Origin: Peptococcaceae bacterium BICA1-7
GTDB lineage: Bacteria > Bacillota > Desulfotomaculia > Desulfotomaculales > Desulfocucumaceae
Direction: 5' to 3'
DNA length: 64,000 bases
Assembly (NCBI GenBank): GCA_000802095.1
Contig: JUEB01000026.1
Coordinates: 248,001 to 312,000, forward strand
Shown: positions 19,101 to 28,200 of the stretch, piece by piece
Layout: every line of letters begins with the position of its first letter
Numbering within the stretch: the stretch's first letter is position 1
The notes under the pieces: generated by a model
Seen by the model: the letters and a program-made list of their open reading frames with translations, nothing else
The model's database searches: none
Told to the model about the DNA's origin: nothing
Made by a program: the position numbers and the translations under genes

Positions 19101-20616
19101 CCAGTCCGCTGCCCTCCAGTGAAGAGGCGTCGGGCTGCTGGCCAATGGCCATAATTACATTGTCAACATCTATAAAGAACTCGCTACCCTCTACCGCCAC
19201 AGGACGCCGCCTGCCGCTTGAATCGGGCTCTCCAAGCTGGTTCTGAAGACACTCTATGCGGGTAACCTTGCCATTCTCACCGAGAAAAGCCTTGGGGCTG
19301 GTCAGCATGGTAAATACCACGCCCTCTTCCCTAGCCTCAGTTATTTCCTCGGGAAGGGCGGTTATCTCGCCCTCGGTGCGGCGGTACACTATGTGCACCG
19401 ACTCTGCGCCAAGCCTTAAAGCAGTTCTGGCACAGTCCATGGCGGTATTGCCGCCACCGATGACAGCAACTTTTTTGCCCAGTTGGACCTTTTCACCCAG
19501 GGCGATATTCCGCAGGAAAGGCACACCATGCATTACGCCGTCCAGGTCTTCTCCCGGAACGTTCAGCCCGGTGCCCTTATGCGCCCCTATGGCCAGGAAC
19601 ACAGCAGAATAGCCGCTGTCCATCAATCCCTGAACCGTTATATCGCTGCCCAGCCGGGTGTTGTATTTAATCTCAACCCCCAGTTTGGTGATCAGGTCAA
19701 TCTCCAGGTCCACCCACTTTTTAGGCAGCCTGTACTCCGGTATACCCACCCGCATCATGCCGCCGCCCACCGGCAGGGCCTCAAATACGGTAACCCCGTA
19801 CCCTCTTTTGGCCAGTTGGTAGGCTGCCGAAAGTCCGGCGGGGCCGGCGCCTATAACAGCTACCCGCTTGCCGTTGGCTTCCGCTATTTCCGGAAGAGGA
19901 AGTTCATCCAGATTATTATAAGCGTAATCAGAGGCGACACGTTTTAGCTGCATTATGTTTACCGGATCATCCACCGATCCCCGGTGGCACTTGGTCTGAC
20001 AGGGATGGGTGCACACCCTTCCGCAGGCTGCCGGAAAGGGATTGTCACGATATACCATCTGCCAGGCCTCGGTAAACTTGCCCTTTTTAATGAGCTGTGT
20101 ATAGCCCTGGGCATTTACCCCCGCAGGGCACGCCGCCCTGCAGGGGGGAGTGCCCGCCTTTTCAATCACAAAAGCATTCGGAAAAGCCTGTGCATAAGGC
20201 TTGTAGGTGGCTTTGCGCTTGCCCAGCCCCTGGTTGAACTCACTTTTTACCTCTACCGGACAGGCATTGGCGCACTCACTACAGCCCTTGCACTTATCTA
20301 CATCTATATAGCGGGACCTTTGCTTAATTTTTACCTTAAAGTTACCCGGACCACCCTGCACATCCATTACATCCGAACAGGTGTAGGTTTGAACATTCAG
20401 GTGCCTGCCGCACTCCACCAGCTTCGGAGAAAGTATGCACATAGAACAGTCATTGGTGGGGAAAGTTTTGTCCAGCATGGGCATAGTCCCGCCTATGGCC
20501 GGAGTGTTTTCCACCAGGTATACGTAGTAGCCGGATTCGGCCAGATCCAGTGAGGCCTGGATGCCGGCTATGCCTGCACCCACCACCATTACTGCCCCGA
20601 CTTTATCAGAACTCAT
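16171..20616 (-). CDS. HdrA with an inserted GltD/NfnB-like NAD(P)H dehydrogenase module (HdrA2)
   Basis: A 1481-residue long HdrA. Outside residues about 155-640 it aligns block for block with HdrA1 and HdrA3: FAD fold, NDCSMCILSPK, CKGCSECANACP, GVFVCHCGINIGS, VIGGGVAGMNSA, and C-terminal CAACLTCVRLCP and CQGCGTCAGECP. The insertion is a full glutamate-synthase-small-subunit-like module: CRAACPAGVNAQ and CGRVCTHPCQTKC (Fe-S), VIGAGPAGLSAA (FAD), VIGGGNTAMDCARTA (NAD(P)H), and VFAGGDAMTGP. It replaces the linker before the second ferredoxin motif, itself changed to CLNCGVCSECLECEKAC. Removing it leaves about 1000 residues, the paralog length. It should let HdrA exchange electrons directly with a pyridine nucleotide. 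Cofactor preference is unknown. Confidence 0.92.
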   Translation of the reverse strand: MSSDKVGAVMVVGAGIAGIQASLDLAESGYYVYLVENTPAIGGTMPMLDKTFPTNDCSMCILSPKLVECGRHLNVQTYTCSDVMDVQGGPGNFKVKIKQRSRYIDVDKCKGCSECANACPVEVKSEFNQGLGKRKATYKPYAQAFPNAFVIEKAGTPPCRAACPAGVNAQGYTQLIKKGKFTEAWQMVYRDNPFPAACGRVCTHPCQTKCHRGSVDDPVNIMQLKRVASDYAYNNLDELPLPEIAEANGKRVAVIGAGPAGLSAAYQLAKRGYGVTVFEALPVGGGMMRVGIPEYRLPKKWVDLEIDLITKLGVEIKYNTRLGSDITVQGLMDSGYSAVFLAIGAHKGTGLNVPGEDLDGVMHGVPFLRNIALGEKVQLGKKVAVIGGGNTAMDCARTALRLGAESVHIVYRRTEGEITALPEEITEAREEGVVFTMLTSPKAFLGENGKVTRIECLQNQLGEPDSSGRRRPVAVEGSEFFIDVDNVIMAIGQQPDASSLEGSGLATGRGSVITADPDTLATSMPGVFAGGDAMTGPKTVIEAVAAGKTAAESIDLYLLGRDLKTDRKFGVSEEEIAPFRFEEDDIPKVELQHPSHVDADVRARSFMEVSDGMTREQAMKEAERCLNCGVCSECLECEKACLADAIKHDMQDEEVEINVGSIILTPGFEKYNSKDLEYYGYGKYPNVLTSLEFERVLSASGPFQGHMVRPFDHKEPEKIAWIQCVGSRNTRVEHGYCSSVCCMYAIKEAVIAKEHSSKPLDTTIFFMDMRTYGKNFEKYYDRAREEKDVRFVRSRIYAIEQKEDDSKNLIIRYSDEDGNIQTEEFDMVILSVGMQISQSVRDLGQKLGVDLNKYGFSEPLELTGVETNQPGVFVAGAFSGPKDIPETVMQASAAAGATQSLLADARGTLVKEKVYPPERHVGDEEPRIGVFVCHCGINIGSTVKVPEVVEMAKTLPNVVYAGEYLYVCSQDSQANIRQIIEEQKLNRVVVASCSPRTHKPLFQETMMEAGLNRYLFEMANIRDQCSWVHQNDPVRATEKAKDLVKMVVAKAALLKEIHQEPVGVTKSALVIGGGVAGMNSALSLAEQGFKVHLVEKSDSLGGLASRISIGLNGEDVQAYLRGLEAKVRENSNIELYTGTEVQESKGFLGNFVTTLTNGSEVQHGIVIVAIGGAEYKPTEYLYGQSDRVMTQLEMAEAIEKGDARISSAKNIVLIQCVGSREPDRNYCSRVCCTKSVKLALEVKEKNPDANVFILYRDIRTYGFFEDLYTEARRKGVIFIRYSVDQKPVVEETGGKLMVTVRDHVLGQPLSIEADLLGLAAAILSPPDSKRMNEIFKISINEEGFFLEAHMKLRPVDFASEGIYMAGLAHGPKTIDENIAQARAAAGRASTVLSKSKLESHGVVAVVDKNKCAACLTCVRLCPYNAPKIKSYLAEIEAVMCQGCGTCAGECPNKAITLQSYNDKIYMNMVHGLFKGGVADGV

Positions 20617-20679
20617 AAAACATCACTTCCACTTCTTTAATGGAACTAAGAGGCTTTCTACCGGTTCTTATTGTACGCC

Positions 20680-21903
20680 TTATTCTTTTTCAGGCATTAT
20701 GAGCGCCCTCTCCATCAGAGTGCACATGTGCATGTTTTTTGATTTTCCCTTGGTGTCCGGATACCATTTGTTCAGGTCGTTAAACTGGTCAATACAGTTG
20801 TGACAGGGCACCAGTACAATCTGAGCACCGGTGGCCATGACCTGATCCACCTTGCGCTTCCCTTTAGCCTTACGCTTTTCATTATATTCCGGCATGGCCA
20901 TTCCGCCGCCGCCGGCTCCGCAGCAGTAGTTCATCTTTCCGTTGGGGTTCATGTCCACGAAATTCTTTACAAAGCTCTTCAGCAGCTCCCTGGGCTCTTC
21001 CCATACACCTTCCTTACGGGCGGTGTTACAGGGGTCGTGGTAGGTGACTACCTCGGTGATGGCATCCGGGTCCAGCTTTAAAGAGCCGTCCTTTACCAGT
21101 TCGTTGAGCAAAGACAGTATATGCCGGATGGGGAATTCCTTGCCCTTCCAGAATGTTCTGTAGCCCCAGCGCATCGACCGGAAGGCGTGCCCGCACTCGG
21201 TTACAATAAATTGCTCGCAACCCAAACGGTCAAACTCTTCCCAGATGGGCATGGATATTTCCACAAAATCATCATTCTGGCCGGTAAACAGAGCGATGTT
21301 GGTGGCGTCCCAGCGTTTTGTGCTGATAGTGTAGTCAATGCCTGCAGCATAGAAAATCTTCAGCGTGGTCTGCAGCTCATTGGCATAGATTTTAATGTCC
21401 CGGGCGTTGAAGCCGTAGAAGTACTTGGCGCCTTTCTTATCCAGGGGAATGGTGAAGTCCGGATCTCCCAGTTCTTCCCTCATCTCATCCTGAATCCACT
21501 CGATGGTCTCATCGTAGTCTTCCTGGCTTACATTCATCTGGTTGCCGGACTCAATATGCTCCCGGGCAATAGTCTGCAGATAGCCGGGTATCTTGTCCTT
21601 TTCAAAGGTTCCGCGCAGAGTCCTTACCACCACGGCCACATTTATTCCCATGGGGCACTCAACCGTGCAGCGCTCGCACATGGTGCAGTACCAGAGATAT
21701 GGGTCCTGTAAGGCTTCTTCCATGCCCAGGTTTAATTTGCGCAGAAATTTGCGGGGGTCCTGGCTCTCATGCACGTCTGAGTACGGGCAGCCGGCGGTGC
21801 ACATGCCGCAGGCCAGACACTGTGAAAAGTCATAGTTTTTCAGCAGTCCGGCCACTCTCTCCCTGAAATTGGGATTCAGTTGTGTTGACTGAATAGTTTC
21901 CAT
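20680..21903 (-). CDS. HdrC-HdrB fusion (HdrD/DsrK-like iron-sulfur protein) with one degenerate CCG domain
   Basis: A 407-residue protein. The N-terminal HdrC part carries CLACGMCTAGCP and CTMCERCTVECP. The C-terminal part holds one complete CCG domain (YHDPCN, YCCGAGGGG, PCHNC). The first CCG domain is degenerate: residues about 160-260 have no CC pair and keep only an isolated TECGHAF. It may therefore bind one non-cubane cluster, like some DsrK/HmeD-type proteins, not two as HdrB does. It lies between flxA and hdrA2 and probably supplies the disulfide- or thiol-facing site of the complex. GGGGAGGAG precedes the ATG. Confidence 0.85.
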   Translation of the reverse strand: METIQSTQLNPNFRERVAGLLKNYDFSQCLACGMCTAGCPYSDVHESQDPRKFLRKLNLGMEEALQDPYLWYCTMCERCTVECPMGINVAVVVRTLRGTFEKDKIPGYLQTIAREHIESGNQMNVSQEDYDETIEWIQDEMREELGDPDFTIPLDKKGAKYFYGFNARDIKIYANELQTTLKIFYAAGIDYTISTKRWDATNIALFTGQNDDFVEISMPIWEEFDRLGCEQFIVTECGHAFRSMRWGYRTFWKGKEFPIRHILSLLNELVKDGSLKLDPDAITEVVTYHDPCNTARKEGVWEEPRELLKSFVKNFVDMNPNGKMNYCCGAGGGGMAMPEYNEKRKAKGKRKVDQVMATGAQIVLVPCHNCIDQFNDLNKWYPDTKGKSKNMHMCTLMERALIMPEKE

Positions 21904-21960
21904 TTAATATGCTCCTCCCCTCAACGGAGTCCCTGCAATTGGGTGTTTATTAATTTAATT

Positions 21961-22012
21961 TGTGCCGGGGAAACGCCCGCCTATTTTGGCGGACAAGCCC
22001 CCGGCAGGCACA
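21961..22012 (-). other. Intercistronic stem-loop between flxA and hdrD-like gene
   Basis: Outer strands TGTGCC/GGCACA and GGGG/CCCC enclose an inner CCGCC/GGCGG hairpin. It starts directly after the flxA stop codon. No T-run follows on the minus strand, so a processing or stability element fits better than a full terminator. Confidence 0.6.
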
Positions 22013-22855
22013 TTAATACTCGTTAGGCAGTTGGTTCAGTTCCGCCCTTGTGAACACGGGGCCGTCTTTGCAGACATATTTGTTCCCCACATTGCAGCGC
22101 CCGCACATGCCGATGCCGCACTTCATTCTGTTCTCCAGAGACATGATCACCTGTTCCGGCTTGAAGCCACAGGCTTCCAGCTCAGGCATGGTGAACTTGA
22201 TCATCACCGGAGGTCCGCAAATTATGGCCACTGAATTGTTGGAACTGGGAGCCACTTCCTTGGTTACCGTCGGAATGAAGCCCACCTTGCCGGTCCAGCC
22301 GTCCGCAGGGCGGTCGATGGTGCATATCAGATCAATATCCGACCTCTTGCTCCATTCATCCCTCTCATCCTTGTAAAGTAGCAGCCCGGGGTTTCTGGCG
22401 CCGTATATTACGGTTATTTTTCCGTAATCACCCCTGTGTTCCGGCTTGAGCATATAGTTTACCAGAGAGCGCAAGGTGGTAAAGGCAAAACCTCCGCCTA
22501 TGATAACTATATCCTTTCCCTTCATCTGCTCCACCGGGTAGTAATTGCCCAGAGGGCCGCGAACTCCAACCATGGTGCCCTCCTCCATGAGGTGCAGGGC
22601 AGTGGAGACCACACCAACCTTGGCCACGGAAAACTTTAAGAATCCGGGCTCGGTGGGGGAAGAGGCTATTCCGAAGGGGGCCTCGCCCTTACCAAAAACG
22701 CATATTTCGGCGAATTGTCCAGGCATATAGGGGAAGCTCTTTTCATCTTCTTCGCTCATAAACTGGAAGGTGAAGGTGTGGATGAGCTTATCCTCGGTTT
22801 CGGTAAAGTTTTTTACCAGCTTCATTGGGAGCGGCAGATATGGATTTCTTTGCAT
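22013..22855 (-). CDS. flxA: FlxA-like FAD/NAD(P)-binding oxidoreductase with [2Fe-2S] centre
   Basis: A 280-residue ferredoxin-NADP reductase-type protein of the sulfhydrogenase gamma/FlxA group. An FAD barrel (MPGQFAEICVFG, FGIASSPTEPG) precedes the nucleotide domain (IVIIGGGFAFTTLRSL, CGPPVMIKF). The C-terminal CGIGMCGRCNVGNKYVC binds a [2Fe-2S] cluster. FlxA is the NADH-oxidising entry of the FlxABCD-HdrABC complex known in sulfate reducers and ethanol metabolisers. Its start overlaps flxB by one base. It gives the operon a pyridine nucleotide site separate from that in HdrA2. Confidence 0.88.
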   Translation of the reverse strand: MQRNPYLPLPMKLVKNFTETEDKLIHTFTFQFMSEEDEKSFPYMPGQFAEICVFGKGEAPFGIASSPTEPGFLKFSVAKVGVVSTALHLMEEGTMVGVRGPLGNYYPVEQMKGKDIVIIGGGFAFTTLRSLVNYMLKPEHRGDYGKITVIYGARNPGLLLYKDERDEWSKRSDIDLICTIDRPADGWTGKVGFIPTVTKEVAPSSNNSVAIICGPPVMIKFTMPELEACGFKPEQVIMSLENRMKCGIGMCGRCNVGNKYVCKDGPVFTRAELNQLPNEY

Positions 22856-23871
22856 TATTTATCCGACCTCGCTTCCGACCCCTGAATATCCGCCAGAATT
22901 TCCCGGATGTCCAGATTTACGGGGCAGTTTTTAATACACCTGCCGCAGCCCACACAAGCTGTGGCGTTGAAATTGTCAACAAAGTACTTGAACTTATGCA
23001 TAACTCTCTGGCGCATGCGCTCTTTTCCGGTAGTCCTTGGGTTGTGCCCGGATCCGTGCAGGGTAAACAGGGGGAACATGCAGGAGTCCCAGTTCCTTAC
23101 CCGGCAGCCGTTGCAGTCCTTGGCCTCATCCACTATATCGAAACAGTGGCAGGTGGGGCAGGAATAGGTGCAGGACCCGCAGCCCAGACACTTCTCATGG
23201 AAGCTCTCCCATATGGTGTCGTAAAAGTTGGCGTCCAGTTTGCCCTTCAGGCCATCGGTATTAACCTTGCAGACCACCACTGCTGCATCCCTGACTTTGG
23301 CGGCAGCGGCCTTCTGCCCTTCACCGGCGGCGGAGAGTCCCATTTTGGACATCAGTTCCCTGCCCTTTTCGCTGACTGCTTCCACCAGGTATTCATCACC
23401 GGTGTCGGTGAGCATAACATCCAGCCCTTTGCTGTCGAAGGGGCCGCCTCCCATGGAGGTGCAGAAGCAGGTGGGGGCGGGTTCGCTGCAGGCCATTCCC
23501 ACCAGCAAAGTGTTAGCCCTTCTGTTCATATAGTACGGGTCTTCGTATTTATCATTTTTAAATACACTGTCCAGCAGAAGAAGGCTTTGGGCATCGCAGG
23601 GGCGCAGTCCGAAAACCACCTTCTTTTTGTTGTCGATACACTCCTCCATTTGGGCTCCACTATAGCTGAAAAGCTTTTCAGACTGAGGGAAAAGGATACC
23701 CTTGGGAGGGATTTTGCTGTTCAAAAATCCGAAATATGCCTCACTGCCTTTGCCAATTTGCTTAAACAGGGAATACGTTCCCTCCTTGACGGGGGCGTAC
23801 ACCTCATACTCGGCAATAAGATTGTCCAGCAGACCGGGCAGAGCGTTTTTTGCTATTATCATCCTTTTCAC
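22855..23871 (-). CDS. flxB: FlxB-like iron-sulfur subunit (sulfhydrogenase beta type)
   Basis: A 338-residue protein. The N-terminal two thirds hold family segments FGLRPCDAQSLLLLD and ACSEPAPTCFCTSMGG. The C-terminus has two ferredoxin motifs, CLGCGSCTYSCPTCHC and CVGCGRCIKNCP. It is related to the beta subunit of sulfhydrogenases and to FlxB, which relay electrons from FlxA. It sits 1-2 bases from both neighbours (flxC and flxA) and is translationally coupled to them. Confidence 0.87.
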   Translation of the reverse strand: MKRMIIAKNALPGLLDNLIAEYEVYAPVKEGTYSLFKQIGKGSEAYFGFLNSKIPPKGILFPQSEKLFSYSGAQMEECIDNKKKVVFGLRPCDAQSLLLLDSVFKNDKYEDPYYMNRRANTLLVGMACSEPAPTCFCTSMGGGPFDSKGLDVMLTDTGDEYLVEAVSEKGRELMSKMGLSAAGEGQKAAAAKVRDAAVVVCKVNTDGLKGKLDANFYDTIWESFHEKCLGCGSCTYSCPTCHCFDIVDEAKDCNGCRVRNWDSCMFPLFTLHGSGHNPRTTGKERMRQRVMHKFKYFVDNFNATACVGCGRCIKNCPVNLDIREILADIQGSEARSDK

Positions 23872-23872
23872 C

Positions 23873-24826
23873 TCACTCCTTCACCAGGAAAGGTTGTGGG
23901 TCGTCAGCCTTGAACTCGGCCAGCGCCGGTTTTTCATCCGGGTTGACGCCGGTTTCATAGCCGAACAACTCCTTGACTTCCTTGACCATTTTCCGGGTCA
24001 TGCCACGCAGGTTGATACCCATGGGGCAGGCCCTGTCACAGGCCCCGCAGTCGGCGCAGCGCCCGGCGCTGTGGAACACCCTTCCGGCCTGGAACATGAT
24101 GTTATCATCAGTGCCGGTGGATTTATTTAACCACGCAGGGGTGGAACAGTCTACAAAGCACTCGGCGCAGTAGCACATGGGGCATGCATTGCGGCAGGCA
24201 TAGCACCTTATGCACTTGGAAAACTCGGCGGCCAGCGCTGCCCTGCGCTCTGCCGGTGAAAGCGCCTCGAAGGCGGCCACATCGGCAAAGTTGTCCTCAG
24301 GCTTGTCGGGCACCGGGTCACCAATCATCATATCGTATATTACCGGGTTCCCGTAGCGGCATACCTTACAGGTATCGTGCGTCAGGTCACCCGTGCCAAC
24401 CTCAATGGTTATCCCATTGGCCTTTAATACCAGGCTGTCGCCCTTTTCTTCAACAGCAACGAGGTCTTTACCCTCCAGGGCGGCATCCACCTTGGCCCGG
24501 TCAATCATTCCCTGGCATGGCACACCGATTATAAACAGGTTATCACGGTCTATCTGGTTTTCATTGATCAGGGCCACTATTGAGCGCACGTCGCAGCCCT
24601 TGGCCACTACGGCCACTCTGTCCTGGCGCTTTCTCAGATAGTTGGCCAGGTTGTTTTCACAAGAGCAGTCCCAGGTCAGTTTGGCAGCGTCCTCGGGCTT
24701 ACGGATAAAGCACGGAGTGCTGCGAAGAGGCAGGCTGCCCTTGGAGAATCCCACCACCAGGTCAACCTTTTTTTCTTCCAGTAATTTCTTGGCAGCGTCC
24801 TGAATCGCTGAAGCTAGCTTTTGCAT
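23873..24826 (-). CDS. flxC: FlxC-like iron-sulfur subunit
   Basis: A 317-residue protein with N-terminal and central segments of the FlxC/F420-dehydrogenase beta-like type (GCDVRSIVALI, VGTGDLTHDTCKVCRYGNP). Ferredoxin motifs follow: CIRCYACRNACPMCYCAECF and CADCGACDRACPMGI. It relays electrons between FlxB and FlxD. I prefer ATG 24826; GTG 24838 is possible. The start overlaps the flxD stop by 13 bases. The end reads PQPFLVKE. Confidence 0.85.
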   Translation of the reverse strand: MQKLASAIQDAAKKLLEEKKVDLVVGFSKGSLPLRSTPCFIRKPEDAAKLTWDCSCENNLANYLRKRQDRVAVVAKGCDVRSIVALINENQIDRDNLFIIGVPCQGMIDRAKVDAALEGKDLVAVEEKGDSLVLKANGITIEVGTGDLTHDTCKVCRYGNPVIYDMMIGDPVPDKPEDNFADVAAFEALSPAERRAALAAEFSKCIRCYACRNACPMCYCAECFVDCSTPAWLNKSTGTDDNIMFQAGRVFHSAGRCADCGACDRACPMGINLRGMTRKMVKEVKELFGYETGVNPDEKPALAEFKADDPQPFLVKE

Positions 24827-25260
24827 CCGCAACAACACCCCGCTTCCTGGCTGGGTACTATCCCTTTATTGGGGCCCAGTTTTTTTACTTTTTCGGTAAC
24901 CTCGCTGACCAGTTCACCGAACCGGCCACCTTCGGCAGCAGACACCCAGGCAAAGTTAACTCTGTCTTCGTCCACCCCGATGTATTCCATCATGCTCTTT
25001 AACAGGGCAAATTTCCTTCTGGCTACCAGGTTGCCACTAACATAGTGGCAGTCTCCGGGGTGTCACCCGGAGGTGAGCACGCCGTCAGCCCCGTTTTTAA
25101 TGGCCGACATGATAAACAGAGGGTTTATCCGGCCGGAGCAAGGTATGCGGATTACACGAATATTGGGGGGGTACTGTATCCGGCTAACACCGGCCAGATC
25201 GGCCCCCGCATAGCTACACCAGTTACATAGAAAAGCGACTATTTTTGGTTCCCATTCCAT
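24814..25260 (-). CDS. flxD: FlxD/MvhD-family subunit, predicted selenoprotein
   Basis: From ATG 25260 the protein reads [19 protein letters not shown] and reaches GADGVLTSG, where TGA occurs at 25063-25065. Reading continues in frame as [17 protein letters not shown] to a TAG at 24814, with a Cys-rich end [10 protein letters not shown]: 148 residues. The TGA replaces the Cys of the conserved SGCHPGDCH motif, the position MvhD1 keeps as GCMEGDCH. A perfect 6-bp hairpin follows at SECIS distance. MvhD/VhuD-type selenoproteins are known in archaea and bacteria. Conventional calling stops at residue 65 and misses the rest. The 22-base gap to hdrA3 and the overlap with flxC place it firmly in the operon. 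Confidence 0.92.
25033..25049 (-). promoter_or_regulatory. SECIS-like hairpin of flxD
   Basis: Thirteen bases after the UGA, GCCACU and AGUGGC form a perfect 6-bp stem with loop AUGUU, which contains the GU typical of bacterial SECIS apical loops. Flanking CCGG/CUGG could extend the stem. Confidence 0.75.
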
Positions 25261-25282
25261 TTACCTATCCCTCCCCCTGTCG

Positions 25283-28200
25283 CTAAAGCGCGTTTATCAT
25301 GGCCATTATCTGTTCGTTGGTGCATCCCTTGACGTTAAGGGCCCCGCAGCGGCAGGAAGAAGCACAGGCTCCGCAGCCCTTACAAAGTGCCTCGTTGACC
25401 ACAGCCACTTTTTCTGTGGGGTCAACAGAAACCGCCTTGGCAGGACATACCGACTCACAGACACCACACCCGGCGCACTTCTTCTTGTTGACAATAGCGC
25501 ATTTTCCTTCAACGTCAATTGCTTCCTTGGCCAGCACTGTGCAGGCCCTGGCCACTGCAGCCTTGGCCTGGGAAATATTTTCTTCCATGTTTTTGGGGCC
25601 ATGGGCCAGACCGCACATAAATACGCCGTCAGTACCGAAATCAACCGGACGGAGCTTTAAGTGAGCCTCCAGGAAGAAGCCCTCCTGGTTCAAAGGAACC
25701 TTGAAGAACTGTGACAGCTTGCTGTTTTCCGACGGCACAATAGCGGCGGCCAGGCCAACCACATCGGCGTCGATGGATACAGGTGCGCCCAGAACATGGT
25801 CGGTAACGGTTACCTTCACTTTATCGCCTGAAGCTTCCACCACCGGCTTGCTGTCAGCCGAATAGCGGATAAAGATGACTCCCTTGCGCCTTGCTTCGGT
25901 ATACATATCCTCATAGAATCCGTAAGTGCGGATGTCTCTGTAGAGAATGAACACATTGGCGTCGGGATTGGTTTCTTTAAGTTTTAGCGCCTGCTTGATT
26001 GACTTGGTACAGCATATACGGCTGCAGTACGGACGTTCCGGCTCCCTTGAGCCGACGCACTGGATGAAAACGATGTTCTTGGCGGCAGCCAGCTTTCCGT
26101 CTGCCAGATCCGATTCCAGCTCCAGAAGTGTCTTCACCTTCTGGTTCTGTCCGTAGAGGTATTCTGTAGGTTTGTATTCATCACCACCGGTGGCGATAAT
26201 AGATACACCGTGCTGAATCTCTTCCCCATTGGACAGCTTGGTGACAAAATTGCCGACAAACCCGTGCACTTCAGCTATTTCAACACCTGTATAAACTTTA
26301 ATCAGCTGGTTATTGTTTATTTTTGCAGCCAGATCAGCCAGATACGCCTGCACATCCTCGCCCTTCATTCCGTAGCGGATGCGGTTGGCAATGCCTCCCA
26401 GGGCACCGGACTTCTCGACCAGACTTACCTTGTAGCCCTGGGCTGCAGCGTTCAGTGCGGCATTCATTCCAGCCACGCCTCCGCCGATAACCAGCACATC
26501 GTGGTTCATGCCCAGGCTCACGCCCTTTAGCGGCTCCAGCAAGGCTGACTTGTACACGGCCATTTTGACCAGGTCCTTGGCCTTTTCTGTGGCCTTTTCA
26601 GGTTCTTTCTGGTGTACCCAGGAGCACTGGTCCCTTATATTGGCCATCTCAAAGAGATTGGGGTTTAAGCCCGCTTCTTTGAGGGTCTCCTGGAACATAG
26701 GCTCGTGTGTCCTGGGGCTGCATGAGGCCACCACAACCCTGTTGAGATTGTATTTTTCTATGGCCTCCTTAATCTGAACGCCTGTATCCTGTGAGCAGGC
26801 ATACATCTTTTCATCTGCAAAGACCACTCCCGGAAGTGTCCTGGCATAATCAACCACCGACGGCACATTCACCACGCTGCCTATATTTATTCCACAGTGG
26901 CAGATGAATACACCGGTGCGGATAATCTCCCCGGCAACATCTTTTTCTGCGGGGTATTCCCTTTTCTTAACCAGGGTGCCCCTGGCTTCTGCCAGTATTA
27001 CAGAGGAGTCGGCGGCTGCCGCGCTGGCCTGCATGACAGTTTCAGGAATGTCCCTGGGGCCGCTGAAGGCGCCTGCCACGTATACCCCGGGCCTGCTGGT
27101 GCCAACACCGGTAAGACTGGGAGGCTCGGCAAAGTTAAACTTGTTCAGCTCAACACCAAGCTTTCCGGCCAGATCAATCATATCCCTGGAGGGCTCCAGT
27201 CCTATGGAAAGCACAACCAGATCGAATTCCTCATTGGTTATGGTCCCGTCTTCATTGGAATAGCGAATGACCAGGTTTCCACTGCCGTCGGCAGTCTCGG
27301 TCACCTCGTATACCCTGGACCGGACAAACTTTACTCCCTGCTCCAGACGGGCCTTGTCATAGTATTTTTCAAACTCCTTGCCGTAGGTCCGCATGTCCAT
27401 GAAGAATATGGTGGTGTCAAGGGCATAGGGTGCGTGCTCCTTGGCGATAACAGCTTCTTTAATGGCATACATGCAGCAGACTGACGAGCAGTAGCCGTGG
27501 TCCAGCTTGCAGTTTCTTGATCCTACGCACTGTATCCAGGCAACCTTTTTCGGCTCCTTGTGGTCCGAGGGACGCACCAGGTGTCCGCCCAGGGGGCCCG
27601 AGGCCGAAAGAATTCTTTCAAATTCAAGGCTGGTAAGCACATTGGGGAACTTACCATAGCCGTAGTAGGACAGCTGCTCCGGCTGGAACGCGTCAAATCC
27701 GGGCACGAGAATAACCGATCCCACTTCAATCTCAATGGTTTTATCTTCCATTGAATGGTCGATGGCATCGGCCTGGCAGGCCTCAAGGCATTTTCCGCAA
27801 GCCTTGGGCTTTTTAATTTTTAAGCACTTTCCCTTGTCGATGGCATAGGCATTGGGATAAGCCTGTGCGTAAAGCTTGTAAATAGCTTTTCTCTTGCCCA
27901 GACCCTGGTTGAATTCATCGTCCACCTTAACCGGACATTCCTCTGCGCAAGAACCGCAGCCTGTGCACTTATCCGGGTCAACAAAACGAGCTTTTTGCTC
28001 TATTGTGGCCTTGAATTTTCCCGGTTCACCCTGCAGATCCACCAATTGTGAAGAAGTCATTATTTCGATGTTCAGGTGGCGTCCGCATTCCACAAGCTTT
28101 GGTGACAGGATGCACATAGAGCAGTCGTTGGTGGGGAATGTCTTGTCCAGCATGGGCATAGTGCCGCCAATGGCAGGTTGCTTTTCCACCAAATAGACGT

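Noticed and set aside
14411-20553. Many long plus-strand frames opposite metF, metV and hdrA2
   Set aside because: All lie antisense to clear genes, lack ribosome sites and have no recognisable motifs.
16137-25065. The two in-frame TGA codons as pseudogene or sequencing damage
   Set aside because: Both replace conserved cysteines, both frames continue with full family sequence, hairpins follow at the right distance, and overlaps with neighbours are intact. Damage would not be expected at two such positions.
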